64,000 bases of DNA from UBA6022 sp036382575 (GTDB taxonomy: Bacteria > Patescibacteriota > Saccharimonadia > Saccharimonadales > Saccharimonadaceae), in assembly GCA_036382575.1 (NCBI GenBank), contig DASVHL010000033.1, positions 1-64,000 of the forward strand, read 5' to 3'. The notes below the pieces were generated by a model. The model was not told the origin of the DNA. It was given only the letters and a program-made list of their open reading frames with translations, and ran no database searches. Numbering within the stretch: the first letter of the stretch is position 1; the number at the start of each line of letters is the position of its first letter. Shown piece by piece: positions 24,619-34,468 of this stretch. The position numbers and the translations under genes were made by a program.

Positions 24619-27240
24619 TTACTTGCGATTTGTTTTACGATTTTGTCGCTGCGCTTTTTTCTTTTTGCGAACAACGTTTTTCTGTCGATTAATATCAGAT
24701 GCCGACTTGGCTTTTTTGGCTTTAAAATCATCATCACGATTTGATTCACCGCTCGTAATCTCATTCACGCCCTTTTCAACGGCATGTTCGGCTAGTCGGG
24801 TAAGCTCAGTGTCATGATCTTCGGCTTCACTGGCAATAACATCGTGGACGTGGACATGCATGACCGAGCGAAGTACTTCATCACGAAGCATCGCCTGAAG
24901 ACTATTAAAGAGATGTTGAGATTCGCTACGATATTCAACCAGTGGATCACGCTGACCAACACTTCGCCAGTGAATACCTTCACGTAGGTGCTGCATATTC
25001 TCAAGGTGTTGCATCCAGAGCGTATCAAGAACCTGCAAATACACTTCACGTTCAACCTTACGGATGACTTCTTCGCCTAGTTCTTTTTCCTTAGCAGCGT
25101 ACAGTTTCTCAACTGCCTTTTTGGCAAGTTCGAAACGTAGTTTATCTTTCTTCTCTGCACCAATTGCCTCGATTGTCTTAGCAGTTGTCGGGAAGACAGT
25201 TTCAAATTGCTCGGCAAAGTTTCGATTATTCTTTGCTGGTACAACAGTGAGTTCGCGTAGTTTTTCATCAATTAAACGCTGAATTTCTGGTTTGATATTA
25301 TCGCCTTCAAGAATCTTGCGACGCATAACATAGACAACGCGACGGTGGCGGTTGATGACGTTGTCGTACTGAACAACATTTTTACGAGTATCGTAGTTAT
25401 ACCCTTCAACGCGTTTTTGGGCAGCTTCAAGCGTCTTAGACACGGCCTTGTTTTGGATAGCCGTATCTTCATCGACGCCCAATCGATCCATAAGTGACGC
25501 AATTCGTTCACCCTGGAAAATACGCATCAAATCATCTTCGGTACTTACATAGAATTGCGTTTCGCCCGGATCACCCTGGCGGCCACCACGGCCACGTAGC
25601 TGATTATCAATACGGCGTGATTCATGTCGCTCAGAGCCAATCACGACGAGTCCGCCAAGTTCCTTCACGCCTTCACCGAGAACAATATCGGTACCACGAC
25701 CGGCAATGTTGGTAGCGAGCGTAATAGCGCCTTTTTGACCAGCTTTTTCAACAATCGCCGCTTCGCGTTCGTTGTTTTTGGCGTTCAATAATTCGTAAGG
25801 AACCTTTTCTTTATCAAGCCATGCTGCAATCAATTCGTTTTTCGCAATCGATGCAGAACCAACCAAGACCGGTCGACCCTGGTCGTGATATTCCTTAATG
25901 GCATCAGCGACAGCTTTTAGCTTGCCTTTTTCAGTTTTAAAGATTAGGTCTTCGTGATCGATACGAGCAATCGGACGGTTTGACGGAATCTGGATAACAT
26001 CCAAACTATAGATCTGCTGGAACTCTTCGGCCTCTGTAAATGCCGTACCAGTCATACCCGAAAGCTTGTTATACAAGCGGAAATAGTTCTGGAATGAAAC
26101 AGTGGCGAGTGTCATGCTTTCCTGCAGAACTGAAACACCTTCTTTGGCTTCGATTGCCTGATGAAGCCCTTCGTTGTAGCGACGACCTTGCATCAAACGA
26201 CCTGTGTGTTCGTCGACGATAATCACTTCACCGTCTTTTGTGACAACGTAATCCTTATCACGCTTAAAGATAGCCTGGGCGCGGAGCGCCTGGTCCATGT
26301 GGTAGACAGAACGGACAGCATCTGGTGTGTATAAGTTTTTTATGCCCAACATTTTTTGAACCTTCTCAACGCCCTCGTCGGTCAAGGCAACACTACGGCG
26401 CTTTTCGTCCAGAATATAATCTTCTTCTTTTAGCTTGGCAGCGATTTTTGCAAACTGATAGTAGCTATCAGGATTTTCCGCAGCTGGTGCGCTAATAATC
26501 AGAGGTGTTCGCGCCTCATCGATCAAAATTGAGTCAACCTCGTCGACAATTGCGAAGTTCAATTCACGCTGACGAAGTAGTTCCATTTCATTCACCATGT
26601 TGTCGCGCAGGTAGTCAAAACCAAACTCGTTGTTCGTACCATATGTAATATCAGCTGCATATGCTTCTTTACGAGTAACAGGACGGAGCTTACGCATACG
26701 TGGGTCGGTGTGGTCTTCGTTGTCATAATCTTTGTCATAAACAAATGAAGCGTCATTAATAATGACACCAGTACTCATACCGAGGAAATCATAGAGCTCA
26801 CCCATCCAGCTCGCGTCACGCTGTGCCAAGTAGTCGTTCACGGTAACAACATGTACACCCTTTTCTTCAAGTGCATTTAGATACACAGGTAGTGTCGCCA
26901 CCAATGTCTTACCTTCACCCGTCTTCATTTCAGCCACATTGCCATCGTGGAGCACCATGCCACCGATCAACTGAACGTCAAAGTGACGCATGCCGAGCAC
27001 ACGGTCGCCAGCTTCACGTACTAACGCGAAAGCATCAGGCAGAATGTCATCGAGCGTTACGTTCTTCTTTGCTAGGCGTTCTTTTAGAGCCGCAGTCTGC
27101 TTGCGAAGTTCGGGCTTGGTCATTTTTTTATAGGTGTCAGCAAGGCCATTGACTGTCTCAACCTTCTTTTGCAATGTCTTAAGCAATCGCTGCTGCGGAT
27201 CACCGAACACCTTTGTTAACGCTTTTTGTCGACTAACCAT
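24619..27240 (-). CDS. secA: Protein translocase subunit SecA
   Basis: The 873-residue motor has the N-terminal helicase block (Walker A GEGKTLVA, DEVDSIL), the preprotein cross-linking domain, the second ATPase domain (TNIAGRGTDIVLGEGV, QLRGRGGRQGDPG) and the helical wing. It drives export through SecYEG. The C-terminus ends in a Lys/Arg-rich tail (KKKKAQRQNRK) and lacks the Cys-rich zinc SecB-binding module. GAGGGGA lies upstream of the ATG, and a TATAAT lies near 27291-27296. It heads the run secA-M16-murD-prfB. Confidence 0.97.
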   Translation of the reverse strand: MVSRQKALTKVFGDPQQRLLKTLQKKVETVNGLADTYKKMTKPELRKQTAALKERLAKKNVTLDDILPDAFALVREAGDRVLGMRHFDVQLIGGMVLHDGNVAEMKTGEGKTLVATLPVYLNALEEKGVHVVTVNDYLAQRDASWMGELYDFLGMSTGVIINDASFVYDKDYDNEDHTDPRMRKLRPVTRKEAYAADITYGTNNEFGFDYLRDNMVNEMELLRQRELNFAIVDEVDSILIDEARTPLIISAPAAENPDSYYQFAKIAAKLKEEDYILDEKRRSVALTDEGVEKVQKMLGIKNLYTPDAVRSVYHMDQALRAQAIFKRDKDYVVTKDGEVIIVDEHTGRLMQGRRYNEGLHQAIEAKEGVSVLQESMTLATVSFQNYFRLYNKLSGMTGTAFTEAEEFQQIYSLDVIQIPSNRPIARIDHEDLIFKTEKGKLKAVADAIKEYHDQGRPVLVGSASIAKNELIAAWLDKEKVPYELLNAKNNEREAAIVEKAGQKGAITLATNIAGRGTDIVLGEGVKELGGLVVIGSERHESRRIDNQLRGRGGRQGDPGETQFYVSTEDDLMRIFQGERIASLMDRLGVDEDTAIQNKAVSKTLEAAQKRVEGYNYDTRKNVVQYDNVINRHRRVVYVMRRKILEGDNIKPEIQRLIDEKLRELTVVPAKNNRNFAEQFETVFPTTAKTIEAIGAEKKDKLRFELAKKAVEKLYAAKEKELGEEVIRKVEREVYLQVLDTLWMQHLENMQHLREGIHWRSVGQRDPLVEYRSESQHLFNSLQAMLRDEVLRSVMHVHVHDVIASEAEDHDTELTRLAEHAVEKGVNEITSGESNRDDDFKAKKAKSASDINRQKNVVRKKKKAQRQNRKTNRK

Positions 27241-27319
27241 CTTTTTAGAATTCCCCTCACTAACCTGCAGTTTCTGTCAAATACTATATGGTATTATACG
27301 CTGTTTCGGCCTCAGATAA

Positions 27320-27345
27320 AAGTAGCAAGACAAAGTAGCAAGACA
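27320..27345. repeat. Tandem 13-bp direct repeat
   Basis: Two exact adjacent copies of AAGTAGCAAGACA (27320-27332 and 27333-27345) lie between secA and the hpf terminator. They may simply be a small slippage duplication. Confidence 0.7.
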
Positions 27346-27348
27346 TAA

Positions 27349-27373
27349 TAAAAGCCCCTTTTTCAAGAGGCCT
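27349..27373 (-). terminator. Intrinsic terminator of hpf
   Basis: On the minus strand a 9-bp stem with two G-U pairs (27365-27373 with 27352-27360) closes a GAAA tetraloop and is followed by a T-rich run. It lies 17 nt past the hpf stop. Confidence 0.7.
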
Positions 27374-27390
27374 CTACTGCGAGCTTGATT

Positions 27391-27765
27391 CTACTGCGCT
27401 TCGCGGGCGTAGCCTCGCTTAAAACGATCCAAAACGCCTCGACGCCCAACGTGTGGAATAGTTGCTTCTTTATACTTGTGAAGCTGTGCTACAATCTTGG
27501 CTTCAACAATATCGACAGCCGCTAGCATGTTAACGGTCGAATCACGAGCGGTCATACGTTTATCGGGTACATTCAAGACAATCTCTGCCTCGTATTTATT
27601 ACCGTGATCAGCGTCGATCTGACGAAGTCGAACATCAACCGTCACACTCTTGCGAGCATGGCGAGGTAAATAACGATCCAGTCGCCCTATCTTACGCATC
27701 ACATATTTTCTTGTGGTGTCATCGATGTCGTATTTTATTCCAGTGATATCGATTGTTGCAATCAT
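27391..27765 (-). CDS. hpf: Ribosome hibernation promoting factor (short form)
   Basis: The 124-residue protein is the HPF/YfiA domain (IDITGIKYDIDDTTRKYVMRKIGRLDRYL, with the RLRQIDADHGNKYEAEIVL strand region). It lacks the long-form C-terminal dimerisation domain, though a 25-residue basic tail is present. It binds the 30S A/P-site region and inactivates ribosomes at low nutrient levels. The gene is monocistronic, with TATAAT at 27802-27807, AGGAGG before the ATG, and its own terminator. Confidence 0.9.
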   Translation of the reverse strand: MIATIDITGIKYDIDDTTRKYVMRKIGRLDRYLPRHARKSVTVDVRLRQIDADHGNKYEAEIVLNVPDKRMTARDSTVNMLAAVDIVEAKIVAQLHKYKEATIPHVGRRGVLDRFKRGYAREAQ

Positions 27766-27821
27766 GCTACCCTCCTGTGTTTGTATACGATTTGTATATC
27801 TATTATACCACTGCGGGTGAG

Positions 27822-29120
27822 CTAAAGTGTGGTTTTGCCACCAAGATACGGCTGCAATACGGCCGGTACGGCAATCGTACCATCCTCTTGCTGATTATTC
27901 TCGATAATTGCAATCATGATGCGACCTAGCGCAAATGCTGTAGCGTCGTTCGTATGAACAAGCTCAAGCGCTCCAGAATCACGACGGACGCGAGTCTTAA
28001 GGCGGCGAGATTGGTAATCAGTCATGTAGTCAGCGGTATGCGTCTCGCGGTATTTATCTTGGCCTGGAAGCCATGTTTCCATATCGATACCACGTGCATT
28101 TGGCTTACCAATATCAACAGTACATTTTTGAATAACCTGATATGACAAACCTAGGGTCGATAGTAGATATTCCTGAATTGCGACAAAGAACAGATGCTCC
28201 TTGGCCCCGTCATCACCAGTTGTAAAGCTTTCCATTTCTAACTTATCGAACTGATGCATACGCAGAATGCCTTCCATATCTTTGCCATAGGTCCCCGCTT
28301 CGCGGCGGAAACTGGTCGCATAGCCTAGGTAGCGAAGTGGCAATTGCTTTTCGTCAAAAATCTCGTCAGCGTGCATGCTACCCAGTACGTGCTCCGCGCT
28401 TCCCTGTAGCCATAAATCATCACCCTCTAATTTATAACGATCGTCCCGTGGCTCTAAACGATCCATCGCATCATATAGTTCTGTGCGGATCATAAGCGGT
28501 GGCAAAATTGGTGTGAACGGCTTAATAGCAACATCAAGGTTGGCATCTTTAGCAATCTTTGCTAGCGTATCTTCATCACTCAGTGAATTGATAACAAATT
28601 GCACGACTGCCAGCTGCAGTTTGACTAAATCACCCTTAATATATGCAAATCGACTACCCGCTACCTTGGCGGCACGTTCTTTATCAATCCATTCTCGTTG
28701 TTCAGCAATCTCATAATGATTGCGTGGCGCAAATGTAAACTGAGGCTTTTCACCGACAGTTTTTGCTACCACATTCTCGTCTTCTGTTGCGCCGACAGGT
28801 ACATCACTGGCTGCCATATTCGGTACTAATTTTAGTAAACGAACAAAGGTTTCATCAGCTTCTTTGAGGTTAGTTTCAACTTCACTTAACTGCTCTTTAA
28901 TTGCCTTGCCTTCAGCAACCAAATCGTCAGCTGGCTTACCGCCTTTCATTTGTGAAGAAATGACATTACGCTTTTCACGAAGCTCATCGGCTAGCTGCTG
29001 AAGTTGTCGCTTCGTTTTATCCCAACCGAGCAATTCATCAATCGAAACATCATAGCCTTTGCGCTTGGCGTTTTCTTGAACCTTTGATGCATTTTCTCGA
29101 ATATAGCGAATGTCTAACAT
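27822..29120 (-). CDS. serS: Seryl-tRNA synthetase
   Basis: The 432-residue class II synthetase has the N-terminal long coiled coil (about residues 30-100) that grips the tRNA-Ser variable arm. Motif 2 is SFRREAGTYGKDMEGILRMHQF and motif 3 FALGRIMIAIIENNQ. The minus-strand TACAAT at 29127-29132 ends exactly 6 nt before the ATG and there is no Shine-Dalgarno, so translation is from a leaderless mRNA. It is monocistronic. Confidence 0.96.
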   Translation of the reverse strand: MLDIRYIRENASKVQENAKRKGYDVSIDELLGWDKTKRQLQQLADELREKRNVISSQMKGGKPADDLVAEGKAIKEQLSEVETNLKEADETFVRLLKLVPNMAASDVPVGATEDENVVAKTVGEKPQFTFAPRNHYEIAEQREWIDKERAAKVAGSRFAYIKGDLVKLQLAVVQFVINSLSDEDTLAKIAKDANLDVAIKPFTPILPPLMIRTELYDAMDRLEPRDDRYKLEGDDLWLQGSAEHVLGSMHADEIFDEKQLPLRYLGYATSFRREAGTYGKDMEGILRMHQFDKLEMESFTTGDDGAKEHLFFVAIQEYLLSTLGLSYQVIQKCTVDIGKPNARGIDMETWLPGQDKYRETHTADYMTDYQSRRLKTRVRRDSGALELVHTNDATAFALGRIMIAIIENNQQEDGTIAVPAVLQPYLGGKTTL

Positions 29121-29171
29121 GCATTCATTGTACCACCCCAGTCAGATCCAAGGTAGTACCTTCGTCAAAAT

Positions 29172-30449
29172 CTATTCGGTGCGCAACGCTTCAATCGGAT
29201 CCAGCTTGGCTGCCTTGCGTGCCGGCATAATCCCAGCTCCGACCGAGACTAACATTAGTCCAATGACAACACCGGCAACAGTTAATGGGTCAAAGATCAG
29301 AAGATGTGTTTTACCCAAATTCAGTACATCGGTAATTAGTGGATTCGCAATTACACCAGCGCCAATCGCCATGCCGCTACCAATAATACCGCCTAAGAAT
29401 CCTACCCAAGCCGCCTCGTAACGGAATAGTCGTCCAACATCGCGACGACGCATGCCGAGTGCTTTCATAAGGCCGATCTGCTGCGTACGCTCAAGAACAC
29501 TAATGTACTGCGTGTTAATAATACCGAAGATTGATGTTAAGACAGCGAGTGCCCCAAATCCGAGTAAAATACCTTGCAGCACGTTGATGAACTGGAAAAT
29601 AAAGCTCATTAAATCTTCGGCCGTCTGCGCATCATAGCTTCCCTGACTGTTAATCTTTTCTTTCAAAGACTTAACATCAACCCCTTCTTTAGCGGTCACT
29701 AGCACACCGTAATAAGCGCCGAATAAAGGAGTCCCCTGCTGGGTGTAGTTATAGAGTTCAAGGGCAGCATCTTTATCAATTAAGATACCGCTACTTGCAC
29801 TCACAGCTAGTGCCGATGGCTTTACAACACCTGCGACCGTAAAGGTGAATGTCTTTGCCTCGGGCATTGCCATGCCGCCCTTATTGGCGACAATTTGAAT
29901 CGTCTGACCAACAGCACTTTCACTATTCGAGAATCCAAGCGCTTGTCTGAAAGAATCTGGAATAATAACCTGGTCTTTCTGTAAATTATTACCGCTTCCA
30001 GCTACATACTCTTGTTTCACGCTTGCATTAAACGACTCAACATTGGCTGTATACTTTTTTTGTCCAGGCCGCGTAACGTATTTGATTGTCACCGTATACT
30101 GTGGGGTTGCAGATTCAACACCATCAACCTTTGCAATCTTGTCGATATCAGACTGCTTCATTAATTTCGTCGAAAAACCACCGCCAAAATTGATCGTTGG
30201 ATCTTCACTATATTCCTTCGGTTTGGTTGGATCATTCTGAGCATCTTGTTTTGGCTGAACGTAGATCTCGCGAACATTCGTGTTGCTGCTAACAATGTCC
30301 TCAGCATAGGCTCGGCCACCAGCACCAGCTGCAAATGCCAGCGTTATGGTAAAGGCTCCAACGCCAATAGCCAGGCTCGTTAGAAGCGTTCGCGCTTTCG
30401 CTTGTCGCAGACTACGGCCTGCACGTCGAATTGTGTCTCGGATTTTCAT
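29172..30449 (-). CDS. ABC transporter permease, MacB/FtsX type
   Basis: The 425-residue permease has one N-terminal helix (about 20-42), a large MacB-like extracytoplasmic domain (about 45-290) and three C-terminal helices. FtsX-like family motifs occur there (IGLMKALGMRRRDVGRLF, ARKAAKLDPIEALRTE). Such mechanotransmission systems move or release lipoproteins, peptides or antibiotics rather than importing nutrients. It overlaps the ATPase gene stop by one base, so the two form one exporter. Substrate unknown. Confidence 0.9.
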   Translation of the reverse strand: MKIRDTIRRAGRSLRQAKARTLLTSLAIGVGAFTITLAFAAGAGGRAYAEDIVSSNTNVREIYVQPKQDAQNDPTKPKEYSEDPTINFGGGFSTKLMKQSDIDKIAKVDGVESATPQYTVTIKYVTRPGQKKYTANVESFNASVKQEYVAGSGNNLQKDQVIIPDSFRQALGFSNSESAVGQTIQIVANKGGMAMPEAKTFTFTVAGVVKPSALAVSASSGILIDKDAALELYNYTQQGTPLFGAYYGVLVTAKEGVDVKSLKEKINSQGSYDAQTAEDLMSFIFQFINVLQGILLGFGALAVLTSIFGIINTQYISVLERTQQIGLMKALGMRRRDVGRLFRYEAAWVGFLGGIIGSGMAIGAGVIANPLITDVLNLGKTHLLIFDPLTVAGVVIGLMLVSVGAGIMPARKAAKLDPIEALRTE

Positions 30450-31171
30450 TACTGGATTTTCCTCACTACTGGTCGTATTGTGTCTGCTTTTTTATGTGGT
30501 TCTGTAATTGATTCAATTTTACCGTCCTTAATATGGATGCGGATGTCGCATTTATCAGCCAGATCAGGATCATGCGTAACGATAACAAGTGTGCAGCCAG
30601 TTGATTTATTGTAGCCGAACAATAGGTCCTCGACCACTTCTCCTGTTGCACTGTCGAGGTTACCGGTTGGCTCATCGGCAAATAGAACACGAGGATTATT
30701 CACAATGGCACGCGCCACAGCAAGACGCTGTTTTTGACCACCGGATAGATCACGGGCGCGTGACTTTTTCTTATCTAGTAGCTCAACTGAGGCAAGTGTT
30801 TTTTCAATCATTTCACGTCGCTTACCAAATGGCACGTCGGCAATTTCAAGTGGAAGACTGACATTATCAAAACAACTTTCATTTGCTTGGACGAAAAAGC
30901 TTTGAAAGATAAAGCTCATCTTAGTCGAACGAAACAGATCAACTTCCTTTTGCTTCATTTTCAGAATATCCTTGCCCTCAATAAGCACTTCGCCAACCTT
31001 AGGCCGGTCAAGTCCGCTCATGGCATGCATTAGTGTACTTTTACCGCTCCCTGACTTGCCCAAAATTGCTACGCTAGCGCCATCAGGAATTGTAAATGAC
31101 ACATTATCAAGCGCCGTAAATATATTATGTTTCTTGCCGTATGTTTTTGTTACGCCTCGTACTTCAATCAC
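30449..31171 (-). CDS. ABC transporter ATPase, MacB/LolD type
   Basis: The 240-residue ATPase has Walker A (GKSGSGKST), signature LSGGQKQR and Walker B (RVLFADEPTGNLD), with the LolD/MacB-typical SFFVQANESCFDNVSLPL region. The start codon is GTG, preceded by GGGGGAG. It pairs with the downstream permease, whose start overlaps its stop. The C-terminus carries an extra basic stretch (HKKADTIRPVVRK). A TATAGT lies upstream near 31210. Confidence 0.92.
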   Translation of the reverse strand: MIEVRGVTKTYGKKHNIFTALDNVSFTIPDGASVAILGKSGSGKSTLMHAMSGLDRPKVGEVLIEGKDILKMKQKEVDLFRSTKMSFIFQSFFVQANESCFDNVSLPLEIADVPFGKRREMIEKTLASVELLDKKKSRARDLSGGQKQRLAVARAIVNNPRVLFADEPTGNLDSATGEVVEDLLFGYNKSTGCTLVIVTHDPDLADKCDIRIHIKDGKIESITEPHKKADTIRPVVRKIQ

Positions 31172-31219
31172 CTATGCGTCACTCCCCCGAAATTTACTTA
31201 CTCTCTTTACTATAACAGC

Positions 31220-33532
31220 TTACCGACCGCGGCGGCGATCGTATTTACGCTTATGTTGAGGTTGCCACGGACGACGATGCGAGCGAGACACAGCATCTCG
31301 CTGCGCGCCCAACTTTGCCATGAAGGCCTCGCCAAGGTATGTCTGCATCTTCCCAAGCTTACTTAGCTCATTCTGCTGACCTGGATTTAACTCTTCAACC
31401 GACAGTGCATTACCAACAATTGCCCGTACACGCTGCTGCAACTGACGCAGCGGCACCATTGGGATGCGCTTGTGATGTCCGCGTTGTAAATTGCGTCGCT
31501 CATTTTCCAGCTGCTCGTACAGCCAGGTTCCGTACAGCTCACTAAATAAACGTTTATCATGGCCGCCTTTGCGCGTTACCGCCACCCCACCACCTTCGAT
31601 AGTACGGCCATTAAAGCGCACCAGCTGTCTCGTTGCTAGCGCACCACGCCGACTGTCAAAATAGGTTTTACCTTGGCGAACACTAAAAAGATGTGGCGCA
31701 AGCGCCTCAAGCCAGCGTGGATTCACTTCGGTAATGCCCTGCACCAAATGCAGTGTCTCTAAATCACCTTTTTGAGTCTGGATTTGCAGATCAAATGGCG
31801 TACCGACAAATAGCTTAGGATGAACAACAACACTGCTGCTTGATAGCTCTCTTTTTTGCTTGGTCATAAGATGAACAGCAACATCATCACCTTCGATCAT
31901 CCATAGTTGATCAATCTGGCCTGCGACAATACATTGCAGTAGCTGATCAATTTCGGCACTATCTACTGGTAACAGCTCACTACCATCAAGTCCTAGATCA
32001 CGATGAAGACGATCAATCACGTCATTCGCCTTGTCGATATTCTTCCCGATAATACCCAAGTCTTCAAATTCTTCTGGATCGATATTTGGAATCGATAAAT
32101 AGACGTCATACTGCGCAATCAAATCCGAGCGCTTCTGTTTGGTGTATTTACGCCAGCCTGTATAGCGCGTGCCGCCCTTTACAATACCGCCAACCTCTTG
32201 AATTCCGATAATAGCTGCCAGTTTTGTCTGCAGAGACGCATCATACTGCGTTGCCTCTACAAGCATTCGGGCATAGCTCGACTCGACTGGAAAACGCTCC
32301 ATTTGTCGTCCAATGCTTGTCACTTCACCATTGGGCGTCAGCGCACCAAGTGAAATCAGGGTTTGCTTGGCCGCCTTAATGGCGCGTTTGCTCGGGTCGT
32401 GATAAAAATCGAGTAGCTCGATATCAATACCCACATTGGCAAGCCGCAGCGTCAGACGATCAATGTGTTTACGCAAAATTTCAGGAATCGCATACTCGGG
32501 CCGATCCTCAAATGGCAAACACGGCATGTCGTCTAATGGTGCCAAAATATACGTTCCCGGCTTGGTACGACCCGCACGACCAGCTCGCTGTAAACAATCC
32601 GCCTGTGATGTCTGAGCGATAAATAACCCTTCCACACCATCGCGTACCTCACTGCGGCGCTCAAGGCCAGAGTCAATCACCATATCAACATCGTCAATTG
32701 TCACGCTAGTCTGAGCGATATTTGTTGCCAAAATCACCTTGCCATTTGGATACGACGCAAATGCCTGCTGCTGCGCAGTCGCCTCTAGCTGACTATGAAG
32801 TGGAATGACCGGAACACCTAGCTTAGTCGCTTTGAGCTTTAAGATTTGTCCAACATTTTCAATCTCGGCCTTACCCGGCAAAAACACCAACATATTCTCT
32901 GCCTGGTCAATAGACTGCATAATTTCAGTCACAATATCTTTACCGCGGCGCTTTTCAACCGGAAAGCTACGACCAGGAACGGCAACCGTTGCCGCACCGT
33001 TAAAATACGCGGCCAGTGCATCAACTTCGATCGTGGCACTCATAATCAGAACTTTAAAGCGTGGCTCTTCTAGACAGCGCTTTTTGGCCCATGCCACCAA
33101 GACTTCCATGTTCTCATTCCACTCGTGCACTTCATCAAGCACGAGCACTTGCTGCGGATTTGTGCCACTGCCGGTAATTTCGCGGACTAACTGTAGCCCG
33201 TCAGTACAGTAGAGGATTGTCGTATCCGGGCCATCATCACGTTCATGTGCGGTTCGGTAACCAATAACTTCGTCGCTGTCTTTCCCGGTTCGAATCGCCC
33301 ATTCCTCGCGAACTCGTCGCGCCAAGTTGCGCGCTGCCAGAATACGCGGCTGCGTTACAATCACTTTCTGATAGCCATGTTCTGCGAGATATTGCGGGAT
33401 TTGCGTACTTTTGCCCGCTCCTGTTTCGGCTGTCACAATTGTTACTTGATTTTGATCAACAGCTGACACGATCGTGTCTCGATAGGCCAGTACAGGCAAC
33501 TCTGCTAAAACCCCCTCTGTCGATATCGTCAT
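31220..33532 (-). CDS. DEAH/HrpA-like ATP-dependent RNA helicase
   Basis: The 770-residue protein has Walker A (TGAGKSTQIPQYL), motif II DEVH (LVLDEVHEWNE, a variant of DEAH), SAT (IMSATIEVD), and the motif VI QRAGRAGRTKPG. HA2 and OB-fold regions follow, and the C-terminus is very basic (RSHRRPWQPQHKRKYDRRRGR). It likely remodels RNA or ribonucleoproteins. ATG 33530-33532 was chosen because a minus-strand TACAAT (33539-33544) ends 6 nt upstream, which places the longer frame's start before the promoter. It is therefore leaderless. Confidence 0.9.
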   Translation of the reverse strand: MTISTEGVLAELPVLAYRDTIVSAVDQNQVTIVTAETGAGKSTQIPQYLAEHGYQKVIVTQPRILAARNLARRVREEWAIRTGKDSDEVIGYRTAHERDDGPDTTILYCTDGLQLVREITGSGTNPQQVLVLDEVHEWNENMEVLVAWAKKRCLEEPRFKVLIMSATIEVDALAAYFNGAATVAVPGRSFPVEKRRGKDIVTEIMQSIDQAENMLVFLPGKAEIENVGQILKLKATKLGVPVIPLHSQLEATAQQQAFASYPNGKVILATNIAQTSVTIDDVDMVIDSGLERRSEVRDGVEGLFIAQTSQADCLQRAGRAGRTKPGTYILAPLDDMPCLPFEDRPEYAIPEILRKHIDRLTLRLANVGIDIELLDFYHDPSKRAIKAAKQTLISLGALTPNGEVTSIGRQMERFPVESSYARMLVEATQYDASLQTKLAAIIGIQEVGGIVKGGTRYTGWRKYTKQKRSDLIAQYDVYLSIPNIDPEEFEDLGIIGKNIDKANDVIDRLHRDLGLDGSELLPVDSAEIDQLLQCIVAGQIDQLWMIEGDDVAVHLMTKQKRELSSSSVVVHPKLFVGTPFDLQIQTQKGDLETLHLVQGITEVNPRWLEALAPHLFSVRQGKTYFDSRRGALATRQLVRFNGRTIEGGGVAVTRKGGHDKRLFSELYGTWLYEQLENERRNLQRGHHKRIPMVPLRQLQQRVRAIVGNALSVEELNPGQQNELSKLGKMQTYLGEAFMAKLGAQRDAVSRSHRRPWQPQHKRKYDRRRGR

Positions 33533-33588
33533 ACCACCATTGTACCGTATATGGTTAAAATAATAAGCCACTTAAGCCTACTAGCATG

Positions 33589-34467
33589 TTACATCAAACT
33601 ATTCGGCTCTTTTACCGCGACAATATGATAATCGCTATTCCGTGCCATATAACCACCCCCGTGCGAGATAATAATAAATATACCATCAAATTTTGCCTGT
33701 CGAGCAATACGTCTCATAGCAATACTTTGGCTAAAAGCGATGACATCAGTCTTTTCATAGCGCGTGGTACGATCATCGATGAGTAGTGTCATACTTGATT
33801 CATTTTTATAATGTTTCTTTTGCTTTAGCTTAACCGCTCGTTCGACTAAATAACCGTATGGCGGAACCCTACTGTCTATACCTGAATCGTACTGAAAGAT
33901 ATTTGGCGCACTGCTTCCCTCCATGCGATAAACCAAAACTTTATCCTCATTCGTAACTTCACCAATCAAACGTTTAAGTGTCTGGCCCGAAGGTGGCTGG
34001 GACATAACAGGAATCTGGTCATCCGCAAGCCTGCGTCGCAATTTCGCCATAGCTTGTTTTGAAACATGCGCATGGAAAACAATAAAATGACCGCGCTCTG
34101 CACCTACTTGCTCGAGCGACTCTTGGATTTGCGATTTTATACCCTGAATCTTGCGCGCAAGAATACCTCCTACGCTACCGGATGAATAGTTACCCATTGA
34201 AACAATCTCTATTTCTAAAGATAAACCACTATATTCCTGAAACGTAAAATCATGCGGCGCATCGCGCGCACACCAATACGGTGGAAAGATTTTGTCGTAA
34301 ATTTGATTAATATGACGTATAAACTGCCAAGCTAATAAATTCTCACGCTCAATTTTAGTCTTTGTTAAGAGATGAGACTTTTCGATTCGTTTACCGTTCC
34401 TGTCAAAGTAAATAATCGATTCATGATTTTCAACAAATCCAGCATTAATGCCTGGATACTGAACCAT
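33589..34467 (-). CDS. Unknown protein, 292 residues, downstream of lysS
   Basis: A soluble alpha/beta protein with no signal peptide or transmembrane helix. Conserved-looking segments include EYSGLSLEIEIVSMGNYSSG (about residues 79-98), a Gly-rich SSGSVGG, GHFIVFHAHV, and a C-terminal Rossmann-like part (TLLIDDRTT; DGIFIIISHGGGY; DYHIVAVKE). The acidic EIE after a beta strand could mark a nuclease-like site but is not diagnostic. It begins one base after the lysS stop, so it is co-transcribed and translationally linked with lysS. I do not recognise the family. Confidence 0.6.
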   Translation of the reverse strand: MVQYPGINAGFVENHESIIYFDRNGKRIEKSHLLTKTKIERENLLAWQFIRHINQIYDKIFPPYWCARDAPHDFTFQEYSGLSLEIEIVSMGNYSSGSVGGILARKIQGIKSQIQESLEQVGAERGHFIVFHAHVSKQAMAKLRRRLADDQIPVMSQPPSGQTLKRLIGEVTNEDKVLVYRMEGSSAPNIFQYDSGIDSRVPPYGYLVERAVKLKQKKHYKNESSMTLLIDDRTTRYEKTDVIAFSQSIAMRRIARQAKFDGIFIIISHGGGYMARNSDYHIVAVKEPNSLM

Positions 34468-34468
34468 A

